Of a DNA stretch of 64,000 bases, positions 1 to 11,236 are shown one piece after another. The stretch comes from Rhizoctonia solani. Taxonomy: Eukaryota; Basidiomycota; Agaricomycetes; Cantharellales; Ceratobasidiaceae. The stretch's first letter is position 1. Each line of letters opens with the position of its first letter. Made by a program: the position numbers and the translations under genes. The notes below the pieces were generated by a model. The model was not told the DNA's origin, did not search any database, and saw nothing but the letters and a program-made list of their open reading frames with translations. The DNA is taken from NCBI RefSeq assembly GCF_016906535.1, contig NC_057370.1, positions 1,054,001 through 1,118,000 on the forward strand. The letters run 5' to 3'.

Positions 1-326
1 GTACCAACTTGCTATAAGGCTGACAAGCTCTAATTGCCCGCATACCCCAAGTTTTGCCGGAACTCAGTAGTCAGCAACCCTAGACCGCTGAAATACCCTT
101 GCTGAAAACCTGCTCATATCACAACCACCAGGTCTGTTGATTTGTTGTAGGGACAGTCCAACGCTAGGTACTAGACGCAAGGGTTTAGCATTAGTATACT
201 ACAGAAAAACCGCTCATAAGTCCTGTTACAGGCACCTTTCCCCACGCCGTCTCCACAATTCCATCCACACGCTCTGGCGTCCCACACCCTTACTCCCGTC
301 CCTCCAGCCGCTCCTCTCAACGTTCC

Positions 327-1560
327 GTGGCAGCCCGCTCCCAACCACCCTCTTGCGGCCCATCACCCCCTCCGCAACACTTGCCTGGAATGGGACCGGA
401 GCCAACCACTGCCGCTCTCCTTGAGGCTATCCTCAACCTCACCAACCAAGTTGGGTCCTTGCAGGCCCAAATATCATCTCAAGGCCAACAGCTTGCCGAG
501 CTCAAAGCCATATGCAAGGAATCCGCCAACCTCCTTGGTGACAAAGACCAGGGAAAACAAACCCAGCCTGGCCCATCAACTGGGCCTGTTACTCCCCCTA
601 CCCACACAGGAGGAGAAACCCACACTCCAGGAACAGTTAGGCCTGGGCTCAAGGCCCCATTCAGGCCATCAAGAGGAACGGGATTTGACTCCAAGGAAGA
701 CAAAGAACCAAGGCGCCCTAAAAAGGAGCCTCAAGGAACGCCTAGAAGGCACCTTGGATCCCTTACCCCCTTTGATGCAGGGTCCAGCGTGAAGAGGCCC
801 AAGATGGACCTCCCTGACCCATACAAGGGAGACATCAGGGGTTGCAAAGCCACCCAATGGCTGGACAGAATGATGCTCTGGGTAGGATCAATTTGACAAG
901 GAAGAGCAGATGGTTGTGTGGATTCTTTACCACATGACCAATAAAGCCGCGGACTGGGCGCTCCCCATTATTGGGGCAATCATTAAGGGCAAAGGAAACC
1001 CCCCTACCACCATCCAGGCCCTAACGGGCAAATTCAAGGAGGCGTTTGCCAACCCAGATGCCAAGAGGGCCGCTGCCAGAAAGATTGCGGCACTCTCCCA
1101 AACCACCACAACCTCCAAGTACGTCACGGAGTTCTGCAACCTCATGGCCAAATTAGACTGGAACGAGGAGGCCTATATTGCGCAGTTCACGCGGGGCCTC
1201 CACTGGAAGGTCAAGGAATTGTTGTCCACCAAGGATAATATCCCCAACAAACTTGAAGCCATCTTTGCAGCTTCAATTAAAATAGACAACACCCGCCGCA
1301 AAAATGAGAACCGCCCAAAGAAGGCTCCCGCCAAGTCCCCAGCCACGCCAACCACCTCCACCATTACCACTCAACGGGTCCGCCTATTGGAAGACCCCAA
1401 CTACGTCACACTGGAGGAAAGGGACCGCCGCCGCGCATCAGGGCTGTGCGTAAAATGCGGTCAGAAGGGTCACGGCATCAAACAATGCCCCAACGGCTGG
1501 AAAGCCACAATCAAGGAAGCAGCCAAGGTGGCTGAAGATGTTGAGTTGGGAAAAGATTGA
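327..1560 (+). pseudogene. Element A Gag (capsid/nucleocapsid), frameshifted
   Basis: Gag polyprotein that would form the virus-like particle. The 327-896 frame begins with a Pro-rich leader; the Met at about 390 (MGPEP) matches the B Gag start (MEPEP). The capsid part continues in another frame from 910. A single zinc knuckle C-x2-C-x4-H-x4-C (CVKCGQKGHGIKQC) lies near the C-terminus at about 1447-1490, as in retroviral nucleocapsids. Compared with B, about 11 bp are missing near 885, so the first frame stops at 894-896. The Gag stop at 1558-1560 overlaps the start of pol, with a slippery heptamer at 1548-1554. Confidence 0.85.
1548..1554 (+). promoter_or_regulatory. Probable -1 ribosomal frameshift site between gag and pol (element A)
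   Basis: The heptamer GGGAAAA is read G GGA AAA in the gag frame, the canonical X XXY YYZ form. Pol lies in the -1 frame relative to gag and is open from 1545 (after a stop at 1542-1544), while gag stops at 1558-1560. Slippage here would join Gag to Pol without a separate start codon. No downstream pseudoknot was demonstrated. Confidence 0.6.
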
Positions 1561-4235
1561 AGTTGAGGACTGCTGCCAAGCCCCTGACTCAGAAAAAGGA
1601 CATTATAGTAGATAGCATGGAATTTGTAAATCTTGGTTTAGACTCAAATAAAAAACCACTTCTTTTTATCGATCTATATATCCAGAACATCCCAGCAGAA
1701 CCTCTTACAACCCTCATTGACTCAGGAGCCACATCAAACTTTATCTCCCCCTTGATTGTGGAAAAATACAAAATTCCAAAAACCCAACTTGAAAATCCAC
1801 AAGTTGTGAGAATGTTAGATGGTACTATATCCCAGACTGGTTGCATTTGGCACCAGGTTCACCTCACGGTTTTGGCCAATGGCCATCCCCACTCCATTCC
1901 CTTTCTTGTTTGCCCAATTGGCAACACCCCAGCAATTCTTGGCATGACTTGGTTAACAACCAAAGCCCCCCTTATTGACTGGCAACAGGGACTAATCACC
2001 TTCCCCAAACAAGCACAGATTGCCTCTGAGGAAGAAGCGGACCCAGATCCTTTGGCAGACCTTCCCCCTCAGTATCATGAATTTGCTAAAGTCTTTGGCA
2101 AAGAAGAATTTAAGGTCCTCCCTCCACATAGGGAGTATGACATATCCATAGACCTTGTCCTGGATGCCAAATTATCCCCAGGACCTCTATATGGCATGAC
2201 TGATGCTGAATCCAAGGTGCTAAAGCAGCACATTGACAAAGAATTAGCAACGGGCAAGATCCGCCCCAGCACTTCTTCCACCGGCACCCCAGTCATGTTT
2301 GTTAAGAAGGCAGACGGGTCTCTTAGGCTGGTTGTGGATTACCAAAAACTCAATGACGTAACCCACAAAAATGTATACCCACTCCCAAGACAGGACAACC
2401 TCATGGCAAAGCTGAGACATGCTAAAATATTCACAAAGCTTGATCTACGCTGGGGTTACAACAACATCAGGATCAAAGAAGGAGATGAATGGAAAACAGC
2501 CTTCAGAACCAAATACGGCCTCTTTGAATATCTAGTCATGCCGTTTGGCCTCACCAATGCCCCTGCAGCATTCCAGCACTTCATGAATGATCTATTCAGG
2601 GACCTCATTGACGTCACCGTGGTTATTTACTTGGACAACATACTGATCTTCTCAGAAGACCCCAAAGACCACCCAACCCATGTAAGGGAAGTCCTGTCAT
2701 GGCTACTAAGAAATCAACTGTTCTGTAAACTCTCCAAGTGTAACTTTCACGTCACCACAGTAGACTACTTAGGCATTGTCATATCCCCTGCTGGCTTCTC
2801 CATGGACCAGAAAAAGATCAAAGCAGTCACATCTTGGCCACAGCCCAAAACGGTCAAACAGGTCCAAGCTTTCCTAGGGTTTGTCAACTATCTCCAACAG
2901 TTCATTCCCAATTTCAGCTTGGTGGCACGCCCCCTCCACAACCTCACAAGGAAGGAATCCCCGTGGACTTGGGGAAACCAGGAAGAAGAGGCGTTTCAGG
3001 AATTAAAAACCCTTGTCACCAGATCCCTGGTCTTAATACACTCCAACCCCGCACTCCCTTATTATTTAGAAACAGATGCATTGGGAGTGGCCATGGGAGC
3101 TATTCTAAGTCAAAGAGGATCAGATAACTGGTTACACCCCATTGCCTATATGTCAAAATCCTTCTCAGGTGCCAAAGCCAACTACGACACCCATGACAAA
3201 GAACTCCTGGCAATTATCAAGGCTCTAGAGGAATGGCGCATTTTCTTGGAGGCAACCAACAAACCGGTACAAGTGTTCACCAACCACCGTAATCTTGAGT
3301 ACTGGATGCAGGCAAGGACATTCAACCGGCAACACGCAAGATGGCGGGTATTCCTGAGCAATTTCAACTTTGAAATCCACTACCGCCCAGGAAAACAGTC
3401 AGGGAAACCGGATGCACTGTCCAGAAGGCCCGATTACGTAGATATACCACCGGAACCAGAAGTCATGCTACCTGCGGAGGTCTTTGCCAATACATCAGAG
3501 GAGGAAGTAGAGATTGTCATGGACATTTGTTCAAAACTCAGAGAAGATCCATCACTTGAGCCCATCATTAAATTCCTGACAGAGGACGTCAATGACGCAC
3601 CCCCATCCATCCGCAAAGCCTATCAAGATTATGACTGGGAGGAGGACCTCCTATGGTACCGTGGGAAACTAGTTGTTCCAGACGCAGAACCCATCAAGGA
3701 AAGACTAATGAGGGAATTCCACAACTCCCCCTTGGCAGGCCATCCAGGGCAACAAAGGACACTGGAATTAGTTGGCAGAACCTACTGGTGGCCCGGAATG
3801 AAGTCCACGACCAAGGAATGGGTTGAATGCTGTCCAATATGCCAAGCCAACCAACAAGCCCACGCCCCTGTTATTGCTCTGAAACCCCTAGAAGTTCCAC
3901 CATTCCCCTTCCACACCATCTCATATGACTTCATTACGGGTTTTCCCAAATCAAACGGGCACAACGCAATTCTAGTGGTCATTGACTCCTTTTCTAAGTT
4001 TGGGCACTTTATTCCAACCTCAAAGAAGGTCACAGCCAAGGGCCTGGCGGATCTGTTTGTCAGCCACGTATGGAAGTTGCATGGACTACCAATCAGGACC
4101 ATCTTGGATAGAGGCACCACGTTCACGGGAAAATTCCTTAGGGCCCTCTATCAGAGATTAGGGATCAAGCCATTGTTTTCCTCAGCCTACCACCCAGAGT
4201 CAGATGGTCAGACAGAACAAGTGAACCAGTTCATC
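1557..4235 (+). pseudogene. Element A Pol, 5' part: protease, reverse transcriptase, RNase H, integrase (interrupted)
   Basis: Pol polyprotein, open from the frameshift site to the insertion. In order: aspartic protease with D-S-G (LIDSGATSNF, about residue 53); reverse transcriptase with LDLRWGYN, the MPFGLTNAP motif and YLDN at the catalytic site (about residue 359; most Ty3 relatives have YLDD); RNase H with YLETDA and the THDKELLAI motif; integrase with an HHCC-type zinc region (H-x-SPLAGHPG, CCPICQ) and catalytic residues in SYDFITG, LDRGTTF and HPESDGQTE. The frame stays open for almost 900 codons. The ORF formally ends at 4253, but the last six codons are read from the inserted LTR of element B. 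Confidence 0.9.
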
Positions 4236-4796
4236 TGTTGTACACCACTGTAAGGTGGGTACACGCTAATGAGAGCAGGCGCTTATGGCCGTACTACTAC
4301 ACTGGCTTATGTAAGGTAACTATCTAAGGCTATTCTACTAGCGCCTAAGGCACTCTACTTCTAACTACTGGCGGCAAAGGGGCCTGAGGCCTGGGAGGTG
4401 TGATAGGTCAAGGGGGTGGTGAGCGTCTGTGAACTTCTTAGGGGCCGGCTACTTAGCTGGCTGGATACCTTCTCTAATGAGTAAGAGACAAGGTAAAATT
4501 GACTTGGTGTCTCCAAGCAATTTTCCTGCTGTTTATATAGACAAGGCACACTATTTACATGGTCTGTGCGCGTGAGAGAAAGAAGTATAGAAGACAAATG
4601 AGAAGCCTGCTGCGGGCTGCGCAGAAGCGTGGATTTCTCCTAAGCGCCCTTGGCACGGCATCTCGGCGCGGCATCTCGGCATAATAAGCGCCAAGATCAC
4701 GTGATCGAAAAACAAAAGATATCAAGTCCGTAAAAAATACCAAAAATAATAGAAAAATCGTGCAATTCCAATGGTATAAGTAAGGAGGTTATGACA
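4236..4796 (-). repeat. Element B 3' LTR
   Basis: 561-bp LTR in antisense. In sense it starts TGTCATAACC and ends GGTGTACAACA (TG...CA). It holds a TATA box, a predicted R start identical to that of the 5' LTR, and the 12-bp palindrome GATCACGTGATC at 4695-4706 in U3. It abuts the polypurine tract at 4797. Confidence 0.95.
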
Positions 4797-4810
4797 TTGC
4801 CCCCCCCTTA
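4797..4810 (-). other. Element B polypurine tract
   Basis: In sense it reads TAAGGGGGGGGCAA, directly before the 3' LTR and overlapping the pol stop. Such a purine run resists RNase H and primes plus-strand DNA synthesis. Element A has the same tract at 11223-11236. Confidence 0.85.
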
Positions 4811-7800
4811 AAGGCTCTTGGCGGCGTCACAAGCCTTTCTGAGTCTAGCTTGGTTGAAGCGCTTGATCTCTTCCTGGCTGTGATCCAGCAGTTCTTCAGG
4901 TTCCCATGAATTGTCCTCTGGTCCGTACCCTTTCCATTTAATCAAGTAAAACCATTTTCCCTTTTGTTGCTTAGAGTCAATGATTTGTTCAACCTTGTAT
5001 TCTTCTTCCCCTTCTATTGTTTCAGGAGGGGGTCTTTCTGGAAAAGGCTGACTTGGGGATTTGTGGCTCCTAGATAATAATCCCACATAGAACACGTTAT
5101 GGATCTTCAGAGATTCCGGTAACTCTAGGCGGTAGGCGTGGCTAGAGATTTTCTCAATGACTTTGAAGGGGCCAAGTTGCTTGGGGTCTAGCTTGTTTGA
5201 ATTGGTCCTAAGTTCAACATTCCTCCCATCTAGCCAAACCCTTTTGCCTATTGAGTATTCCGGCACAATTCCTTGATTCCTGCTCATCCGTTCTTTGCTC
5301 ATTCTCAGGGCTGCTTCCGCCTCCTTCCATTCCCGGGCTAGGGTATCTGCTATGGCATCTGCTTCCGGTACATTGGCTGGGACGTTTGACGGGTTCATTA
5401 CCGGGTTTCTTCCATAAACCAGTTCAAAGGGGGTTTTCCCGGTGGCAGCATGTTTGGCATTATTGTACGCATATTCTGCCAAGGGGAGCCAAGTAGCCCA
5501 GTCTGAGTGATTGGCTGCTACATATGATCTGAGGTAAAACTTGATGAATTGGTTAACTTGTTCTGTTTGGCCATCTGATTCCGGGTGATAAGCCAATGAG
5601 AAGGAAGGTTTGATTCCCAATTGTTGGTAAAGGGCTTTGAGGAACTTTCCTGTGAATGTGGTTCCTCAATCCAATATGGTTTTGACTGGTAATCCATGAA
5701 GTTTCCACATGTGGGTAGTGAACAGGTCTGCTAGGCCCTTGGCTGTGATCTTCTTTGTGGTCGGGATGAAATGGCCAAATTTGGAAAAGGAGTCAATTAC
5801 CACCAGGATTGTGTCGTGCCCGCTAGATTTGGGAAATCCTGTAATGAAGTCATAGGATATTGTGTGGAACGGGCAGGGGGGAACTTCTAAGGGCTTCAGG
5901 GCAATGACAGGGGCATGGGCGCAACAATTGGCTTGGCAGGTAGGACAACATTCCACCCATTCTTTGGCGGATGACTTCATTCCTGGCCACCAGTAGTTGC
6001 GACTCAGGAGCTCCAGGGTTCTTTGTTGTCCAGGATGCCCTGCTAGGGGTGAATTATGGAATTCTCTGAGCAAGCGTTCTTTCAGGATTTCCAAGTCTGG
6101 GACCACTAGCTTCCCTTGGTACCAGAGTAGGTCTTCCTCCCAATCATAATCCCTATACGCCTTGCAGATGGACAGGGGTGCATTATCTGCGTCTTCTGAC
6201 AGGAACTGGATGATGGGTTCCAGGGAGGGGTCCTCCTTCAGTTTTCCTTGGATTTCTGTGACAATTTCAAGTTCCGCTTCTGACGTGTTGGCAAAGACCT
6301 CTGCTGGGAGCATGATTTCTGGTTCCTGAGGGCTGTCTGTGTAGTCCAACCTTCTGGACAGGGCGTCTGGTTTTCCTGACTGCTTTCCTGGGCAATAGTG
6401 TATCTCAAAGTTGAAGTCGCTCAGGAAGATCCGCCAGCGCGCGTGCCTTCTGTTAAATGTCCGTGCCTGCATCCAATATTCCAGGTTTCTATGATCTGTG
6501 AAAACCTGGATTGGTCTGTCTGTTGCCTCTAGGAAAATCCGCCACTCTTCTAATGCTTTTATTATGGCCAGGAGCTCCTTATCGTGGGTGTCATAATTAG
6601 CCTTGGCGCCGGAGAAAGATTTAGACATGTAAGCCACCGGGTGTAAGCAATTGTCTTCCCCTCTTTGGCTAAGGATTGCTCCCATGGCTACCCCGGATGC
6701 ATCTGTTTCCAGATAGTAAGGGAGTTCAGGGTTAGAGTGGACCAAGACCAGTGACTGGGTGACAAGGGATTTCAGTTCCTGGAATGCATCCTCCTCTGGT
6801 TTACCCCATGACCAAGGGGTTTCCTTCTTTGTAAGATGGTGTAGGGGGCGCGCTACAGAACTGAAATTGGGGATGAAGCAACGGAGATAGTTCACAAATC
6901 CTAAGAAGGCCTGGACTTGTTTGACTGTCCTGGGGGTGGGCCATGACGTGACAGCCTCGACCTTCTTCTGATCCATGGAAAATCCGGCAGGGGAGATCAC
7001 AATGCCTAGATAGTCGACCATGGTAACATGGAAGTGGCATTTAGACAACTTGCAGAACAGTTGGTTCCTCATTAGGCGGGACAGGACTTCTTTCACGTGG
7101 TTTGGATGTTCTTCCGGTTTGTCTGAGAAGATCAGGATGTTGTCTAGGTAGATCACTACGTTCACGTCTATCAGGTCCCTGAACAAATTGTTCATAAAAT
7201 GTTGGAAAGCGGCAGGGGCGTTTGTGAGACCAAATGGCATGACTAAGTATTTGAATAAGCCATATTTGGTTCTGAAGGCCGTTTTCCATTCATCGCCTTC
7301 CTTGATCCAAACATTATTGTATCCCCAGCGCAAGTCCAATTTGGTGAAGATTTTGGCATGCCTGAGTTTGGCCATGAGGTCATCCTGCCTAGGAAGCAGG
7401 TAAACGTTCTTGTGCGTGACGTCATTTAGCTTCCTGTAATCAACTACCAGTCTTAGCAAGCCATCTGCTTTTTTTTACAAACATGACTGGAGCGCTGGCG
7501 GATGAGGTGCTGGGTCAAATCTTGCCCGTTGCCAATTCCTCATCAATGTGCTGCTTCAGTGCCTTAGATTCCGCATCCATCATACTGTAGATGGGGCCAG
7601 GGGAAAGTTTGGCGTCTGGGACAAGATCTATGGAGATGTCGTATTCCCTGTGTGGAGGTAGGACTTTGAACTCCTCTTCTCCAAATACCTTGGCAAATTC
7701 ATGATATTGAGGGGGTAGGTCTACTAAGGGGTCCGGGTCTGCTTCCTCTTTGGAGGCAATTTGTACCTGTTCAGGAAAGGTGACCAGTCCCTGTTGCCAA

Positions 7801-8324
7801 TCAATTAGAGGGGATTCCGTAGTCAGCCATGTCATGCCTAGAATTGCGGGTGTGTTGCCTATGGGGCAAACAAGGAAAGGGATAATGTGGGAATGGCCAT
7901 TGGCCAAGACCACAAGTTGAACCTGGTGCCAAATGCAACCAGTCTGAGATATGGTACCATCTAACATTCTCACTACTTGTGGATTTTCAAGTAGGGTTTT
8001 TGGGATTTTGAGTTGTTCTACTAAGGAGGGGGAAATAAAATTGGAGGTGGCGCCAGAGTTGATAAGGGTTTTGATAGGGTCTGTTGGATAGTCACGCAGT
8101 GTCATCTCTAGAAAGAGTAACGGTTTTTTGTTTGAATCCATTGCAATATTTACAAACTCCAAGATAGATACATGCGTTTCTATTTTTGAGACCAAGGGCT
8201 TGACGGCAGCTCTTGGCCTTACTCTTTTTCCAATTCCACAACTTCTCCTATCTTGGCGGCCTCCTTGATTGTGGCTTTCCAGCCATTGGGGCACTGCTTG
8301 ATCCCGTGTCCCTTCTGTCCGCAC
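4808..8324 (-). pseudogene. Element B Pol, frameshifted and with a premature stop
   Basis: Pol polyprotein in three open pieces: 8324-7515, 7459-5666 and 5620-4808. The first carries the protease, whose D-S-G reads N-S-G (LINSGATSNF, codon 8058-8060), removing the catalytic Asp. An 8-A run at 7469-7476 is one base longer than the same place in A and shifts frame at the start of RT. RT has YLDN, followed by RNase H and integrase. A TGA at 5666-5668 replaces the Arg codon of LDRGTTF. The last piece has the integrase C-terminus and a chromodomain (EYKVEQIIDSK, WFYLIKWKGYGPEDNSWEP) about 60 residues from the end, the module that directs chromovirus integrases to marked chromatin. The Asp and stop changes are both CpG transitions. 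Confidence 0.9.
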
Positions 8325-9424
8325 TTGACACAGAGCCCTGATGCGCGGCGGCAGTCCCTTTCTTCCGGGGTGACGTAGTTGGGGTCCTTGGATAGGCAGA
8401 CCCTAGTGGTGGTAGTGGAAGTGGCCACGGTGGCCAGGGACTTGGCGGGTGCCTTCTTTGGGCGGTTCTCCTTGTTTTCCCAGCAAGTGTTGTCAATTTT
8501 GACCAAGGCGGCGAATATAGCCTCAAGGTCATTGTCAGGAATATTGTCTTTAGTGGACAAGAGTTCCTTTACCTTCCAGTGAAGGCCGCGCGTAAACTGG
8601 GCAATGTACGCCTCAGTGTTCCAGTCAAGTTCCGCCATGAGGTTGCGGAATTTGGTAACGTATTCAGACGTGGTGGTTGTCTGAGTCAGCGCGGCAATCT
8701 TTCTGGCGGCTGCCCGTTTAGCATTGGGGTTGGCAAACGCCTCTTTGAATTTGGCCATTAAGGCCGGGATAGTAGTGGGAGGGTTCCCCTTGCCCTTGAT
8801 AATGGCCCCTATGAGGGGGAGCGCCCAATCGGCTGCCTTGTCTGTCATGTGGTAAAGTATCCACACGACCATCTGCTCCTCTTTGTCAAATTGATCCCTG
8901 TGTAGGGCTACCCAAAGCAGCATGCGGTCCAGCCATTGTGTGGCCTTGCGTCCCCTGGTGTCTCCTTTATAAGGGTTGGGGAGATCCATTTTGGGCCTTT
9001 TTACGCCGCTTCCTGCGTCAAAGGGGGTAAGGGAGCTGAGTGACCGCCTAGGCGTTCCCTGAGGCTCTTTTTTGGGTTGCCTTGGCTCTTCTTCTTCCTT
9101 GGAGTCAAACCCTGTTCCTCTTGAGGGGCGGAAGGGGGCCTTGAGTCCAGGCCTAACCGTGCCTGGAGTGTGGGTTTCCCCTCCTGAGTGGGTAGGAGGG
9201 GTGACAGGCCCAGTCAATGGGCCAGGCTTGGTTTGGGCTCCGCCCTGGTCCTTGTCACCAACAAGGTCGTTGGTTTCCTTGCATATGGCGGTGAGCTGTG
9301 TGATTTGCTCACCTTGGGATTTGATTTGGTCCTGCAAGGACCCAACTGTGGCTGTGAGGGCTGTGATAGCCTCAAGGAGAGCGGCAAGGGACGGCTCTGG
9401 TTCCATCCTTGGCAAGTCTCGCAA
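8219..9424 (-). CDS. Element B Gag polyprotein, intact
   Basis: 401-codon Gag forming the particle shell and binding RNA. A short coiled-coil-like N-terminus (about residues 10-50, AALLEAITALTATVGSLQDQ) is followed by a Pro/Gly-rich linker, then the capsid region (about residues 140-330, with ATQWLDRMLLWVALHRD, the stretch broken in A), and a single C-x2-C-x4-H-x4-C zinc knuckle near residue 370. The real start may be the Met at about 9406 (MEPEP), which is conserved in A. Pol overlaps in the -1 frame, but at A's slippery site B reads G GAA AAA, which no longer fits the X XXY YYZ rule. Confidence 0.88.
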   Translation of the reverse strand: MRDLPRMEPEPSLAALLEAITALTATVGSLQDQIKSQGEQITQLTAICKETNDLVGDKDQGGAQTKPGPLTGPVTPPTHSGGETHTPGTVRPGLKAPFRPSRGTGFDSKEEEEPRQPKKEPQGTPRRSLSSLTPFDAGSGVKRPKMDLPNPYKGDTRGRKATQWLDRMLLWVALHRDQFDKEEQMVVWILYHMTDKAADWALPLIGAIIKGKGNPPTTIPALMAKFKEAFANPNAKRAAARKIAALTQTTTTSEYVTKFRNLMAELDWNTEAYIAQFTRGLHWKVKELLSTKDNIPDNDLEAIFAALVKIDNTCWENKENRPKKAPAKSLATVATSTTTTRVCLSKDPNYVTPEERDCRRASGLCVKCGQKGHGIKQCPNGWKATIKEAAKIGEVVELEKE

Positions 9425-9909
9425 AGGGGGAGATGCGCTGCAAGAGGGCGGTAGGGAGTGGGTTGGAATGGAGCGTCTAGAGGAGCAACTGGAGGGACGG
9501 GAGTATGGGTGTGGGGCGCCAGAGCGTGTGGAGGGAATATTGGAGACGGCATGGGGGAAGTGGTGCCTATATCAGGACTTATGGGCGGTTTTTGTGTAGT
9601 GTGTGGGCGCTAAACCTTTGCGTCAAGCACCTAGCGTTGGATAGTCCCTACAACAAATCAACAGATCTGGCAATCGTGATATGAGCGGGTTTTCTACAAG
9701 CGGGTGTTTCAGCTGACTAAGGTTGCTAACTACTGTGTTCCGGCAAAACACGTGGTATGCGGGGGATTAGAGTCCTTCTGCCTTATAGCAATTTGATACT
9801 ACGTGAGGGTGGGGGTTTTTGATTATTCTACCCCGCAAAGTGGCCCTGATCACGTGATTTCCCTTGTGCTAGTACAGGGGATCCTCTCCTTGTCAAACAA
9901 GCCTACAAG

Positions 9910-9922
9910 AAGTCAATTTTAC
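9910..9922 (-). promoter_or_regulatory. Element B primer-binding site, self-priming type
   Basis: Two bases inside the 5' LTR, the sense strand reads GTAAAATTGACTT. This is the exact 13-base reverse complement of AAGTCAATTTTAC inside the same LTR (10194 down to 10182), which lies 34 bases after the start of TATATAAA, so it should be the 5' end of the transcript. No TGG-type tRNA 3'-end match is apparent. This is the arrangement of self-primed Tf1/sushi-type elements. Confidence 0.75.
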
Positions 9923-9924
9923 AA

Positions 9925-10485
9925 TGTTGTACACCACTGTAAGGTGGGTACACGCTAATGAGAGCGGGCGCTTATGGCCGTACTACTACACTGGCTTATG
10001 TAAGGTAACTATCTAAGGCTATTCTACTAGCGCCTAAGGCACTCTACTTCTAACTACTGGCGGCAAAGGGGCCTGAGGCTTGGGAGGTGTGATAGGTCAA
10101 GGGGGTGGTGAGCGTCTGTGAACTTCTTAGGGGCCGGCTACTTAGCTGGCTGGATACCTTCTCTAATGAGTAAGAGACAAGGTAAAATTGACTTGGTGTC
10201 TCCAAGCAATTTTCCTGCTGTTTATATAGACAAGGCACACTATTTACATGGTCTGTGCGCGTGAGAGAAAGAAGTATAGAAGACAAATGAGAAGCCTGCT
10301 GCAGGCTGCGCAGAAGCGTGGATTTCTCCTAAGCGCCCTTGGCACGGCATCTTGGCGCGGCATCTTGGCATAATAAGCGCCGAGATCACGTGATCGAAAA
10401 ACAAAAGATATCGAGTCCGTAAAAAATACCAAAAATAATAGAAAAATCGTGCAATTCCAATGGTATAAGTAAGGAGGTTATGACA
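9925..10485 (-). repeat. Element B 5' LTR
   Basis: 561-bp LTR in antisense and promoter of element B. In sense TATATAAA starts at 10228 and the predicted transcript start is 10194. It differs from the 3' LTR at seven positions by eye, all transitions, six of them at CpG sites. The palindrome GATCACGTGATC lies at 10384-10395. Confidence 0.95.
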
Positions 10486-11225
10486 TCATTGAATTCTACC
10501 TCCGTTCCTATGTAACCGCGGATCATTCAGACTGGGCTACGTGGTTGCCTTTGGCAGAGTACGCGTACAACAACGCCAAACACGCGTCCACAGGGAAAAC
10601 ACCTTTTGAGTTGGTCTATGGAAAAAATCCGGTGATGAATCCCTCCAACGTACCATCCAATGTGCCAGAGGCAGATCAGTTAGCAGATACCTTGGCCAAC
10701 AAATGGAAGGAAGCCAAATCCGCCCTCAGAATGAGCAAGGAGAAAATGGTCAGGGACAAAGGGACTGTACCTAAGTATTTGATTGGCAAAAAGGTCTGGC
10801 TAGATGGAAAGAATGTGGAACTGAGGACCAATTCCAATAAACTGGACCCTAAGAGACTAGGCCCTTTTGAAGTCTTAGAAGAAATTTCCAGTCACGCATA
10901 TTGCCTAAAGCTGCCGGAAACTCTGAAGATCCACAATGTATTCTACGTGGGGCTATTATCCAAGGTCCATGAATCTCCTAGCCAACCGTTTCCAGAACGT
11001 CCCCCTCCAGAAACAATTGAAGGGGAAGAAGAATACAAGGTGGAACAGATCATCAACTCCAAAAGGCAACAAGGAAAATGGTTCTACTTGATAAAATGGA
11101 AGGGCTATGGACCAGAAGATAACTTATGGGAGCCAGAAGAACTCCTGGAACACAGCCAAGAGGAGATTCAACGCTTCAACAAATCACAACTGAAAAAGGC
11201 TTGTGTCTCTGCCAAGAGCCTTTAA
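10486..11225 (+). pseudogene. Element A Pol, 3' part: integrase C-terminus and chromodomain
   Basis: Continues the element A pol after the B insertion: IEFYLRSYV, WLPLAEYAYNNAKHASTGKTPF and the GPF module (LDPKRLGPFEVLEEISSHAY). It ends with a chromodomain (EYKVEQIINSK, WFYLIKWKGYGPEDNLWEP) about 60 residues from the stop. The Met at 10545 is internal; the frame is open from the LTR border. It has no known promoter of its own. The stop at 11223-11225 overlaps the polypurine tract. Confidence 0.9.
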
Positions 11226-11236
11226 GGGGGGGGCAA
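11223..11236 (+). other. Element A polypurine tract
   Basis: The sequence TAAGGGGGGGGCAA is immediately followed by the LTR. It is identical to the tract of element B. Confidence 0.85.

Larger units (their letters stand above)
4236..10485 (-). mobile_element. Element B: full-length Ty3-type chromodomain LTR retrotransposon inserted in element A
   Basis: Complete minus-strand copy bounded by two 561-bp LTRs (4236-4796 is the 3' LTR, 9925-10485 the 5' LTR). The order in sense is 5' LTR, primer-binding site, leader of about 500 bp, gag, pol, polypurine tract, 3' LTR. The flanks are TCATC (4231-4235) and TCATT (10486-10490), which fits a 5-bp target duplication with one later substitution; removing B and one copy restores an open reading frame in A's integrase. 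The LTRs differ at seven positions by eye (about 1.2%), so the insertion is fairly recent. The coding part is damaged: a +1 frameshift in RT, a stop in integrase, and Asp to Asn in the protease. Confidence 0.93.

Noticed and set aside
9072..9599. 175-codon plus ORF
   Set aside because: Antisense to Gag of element B.
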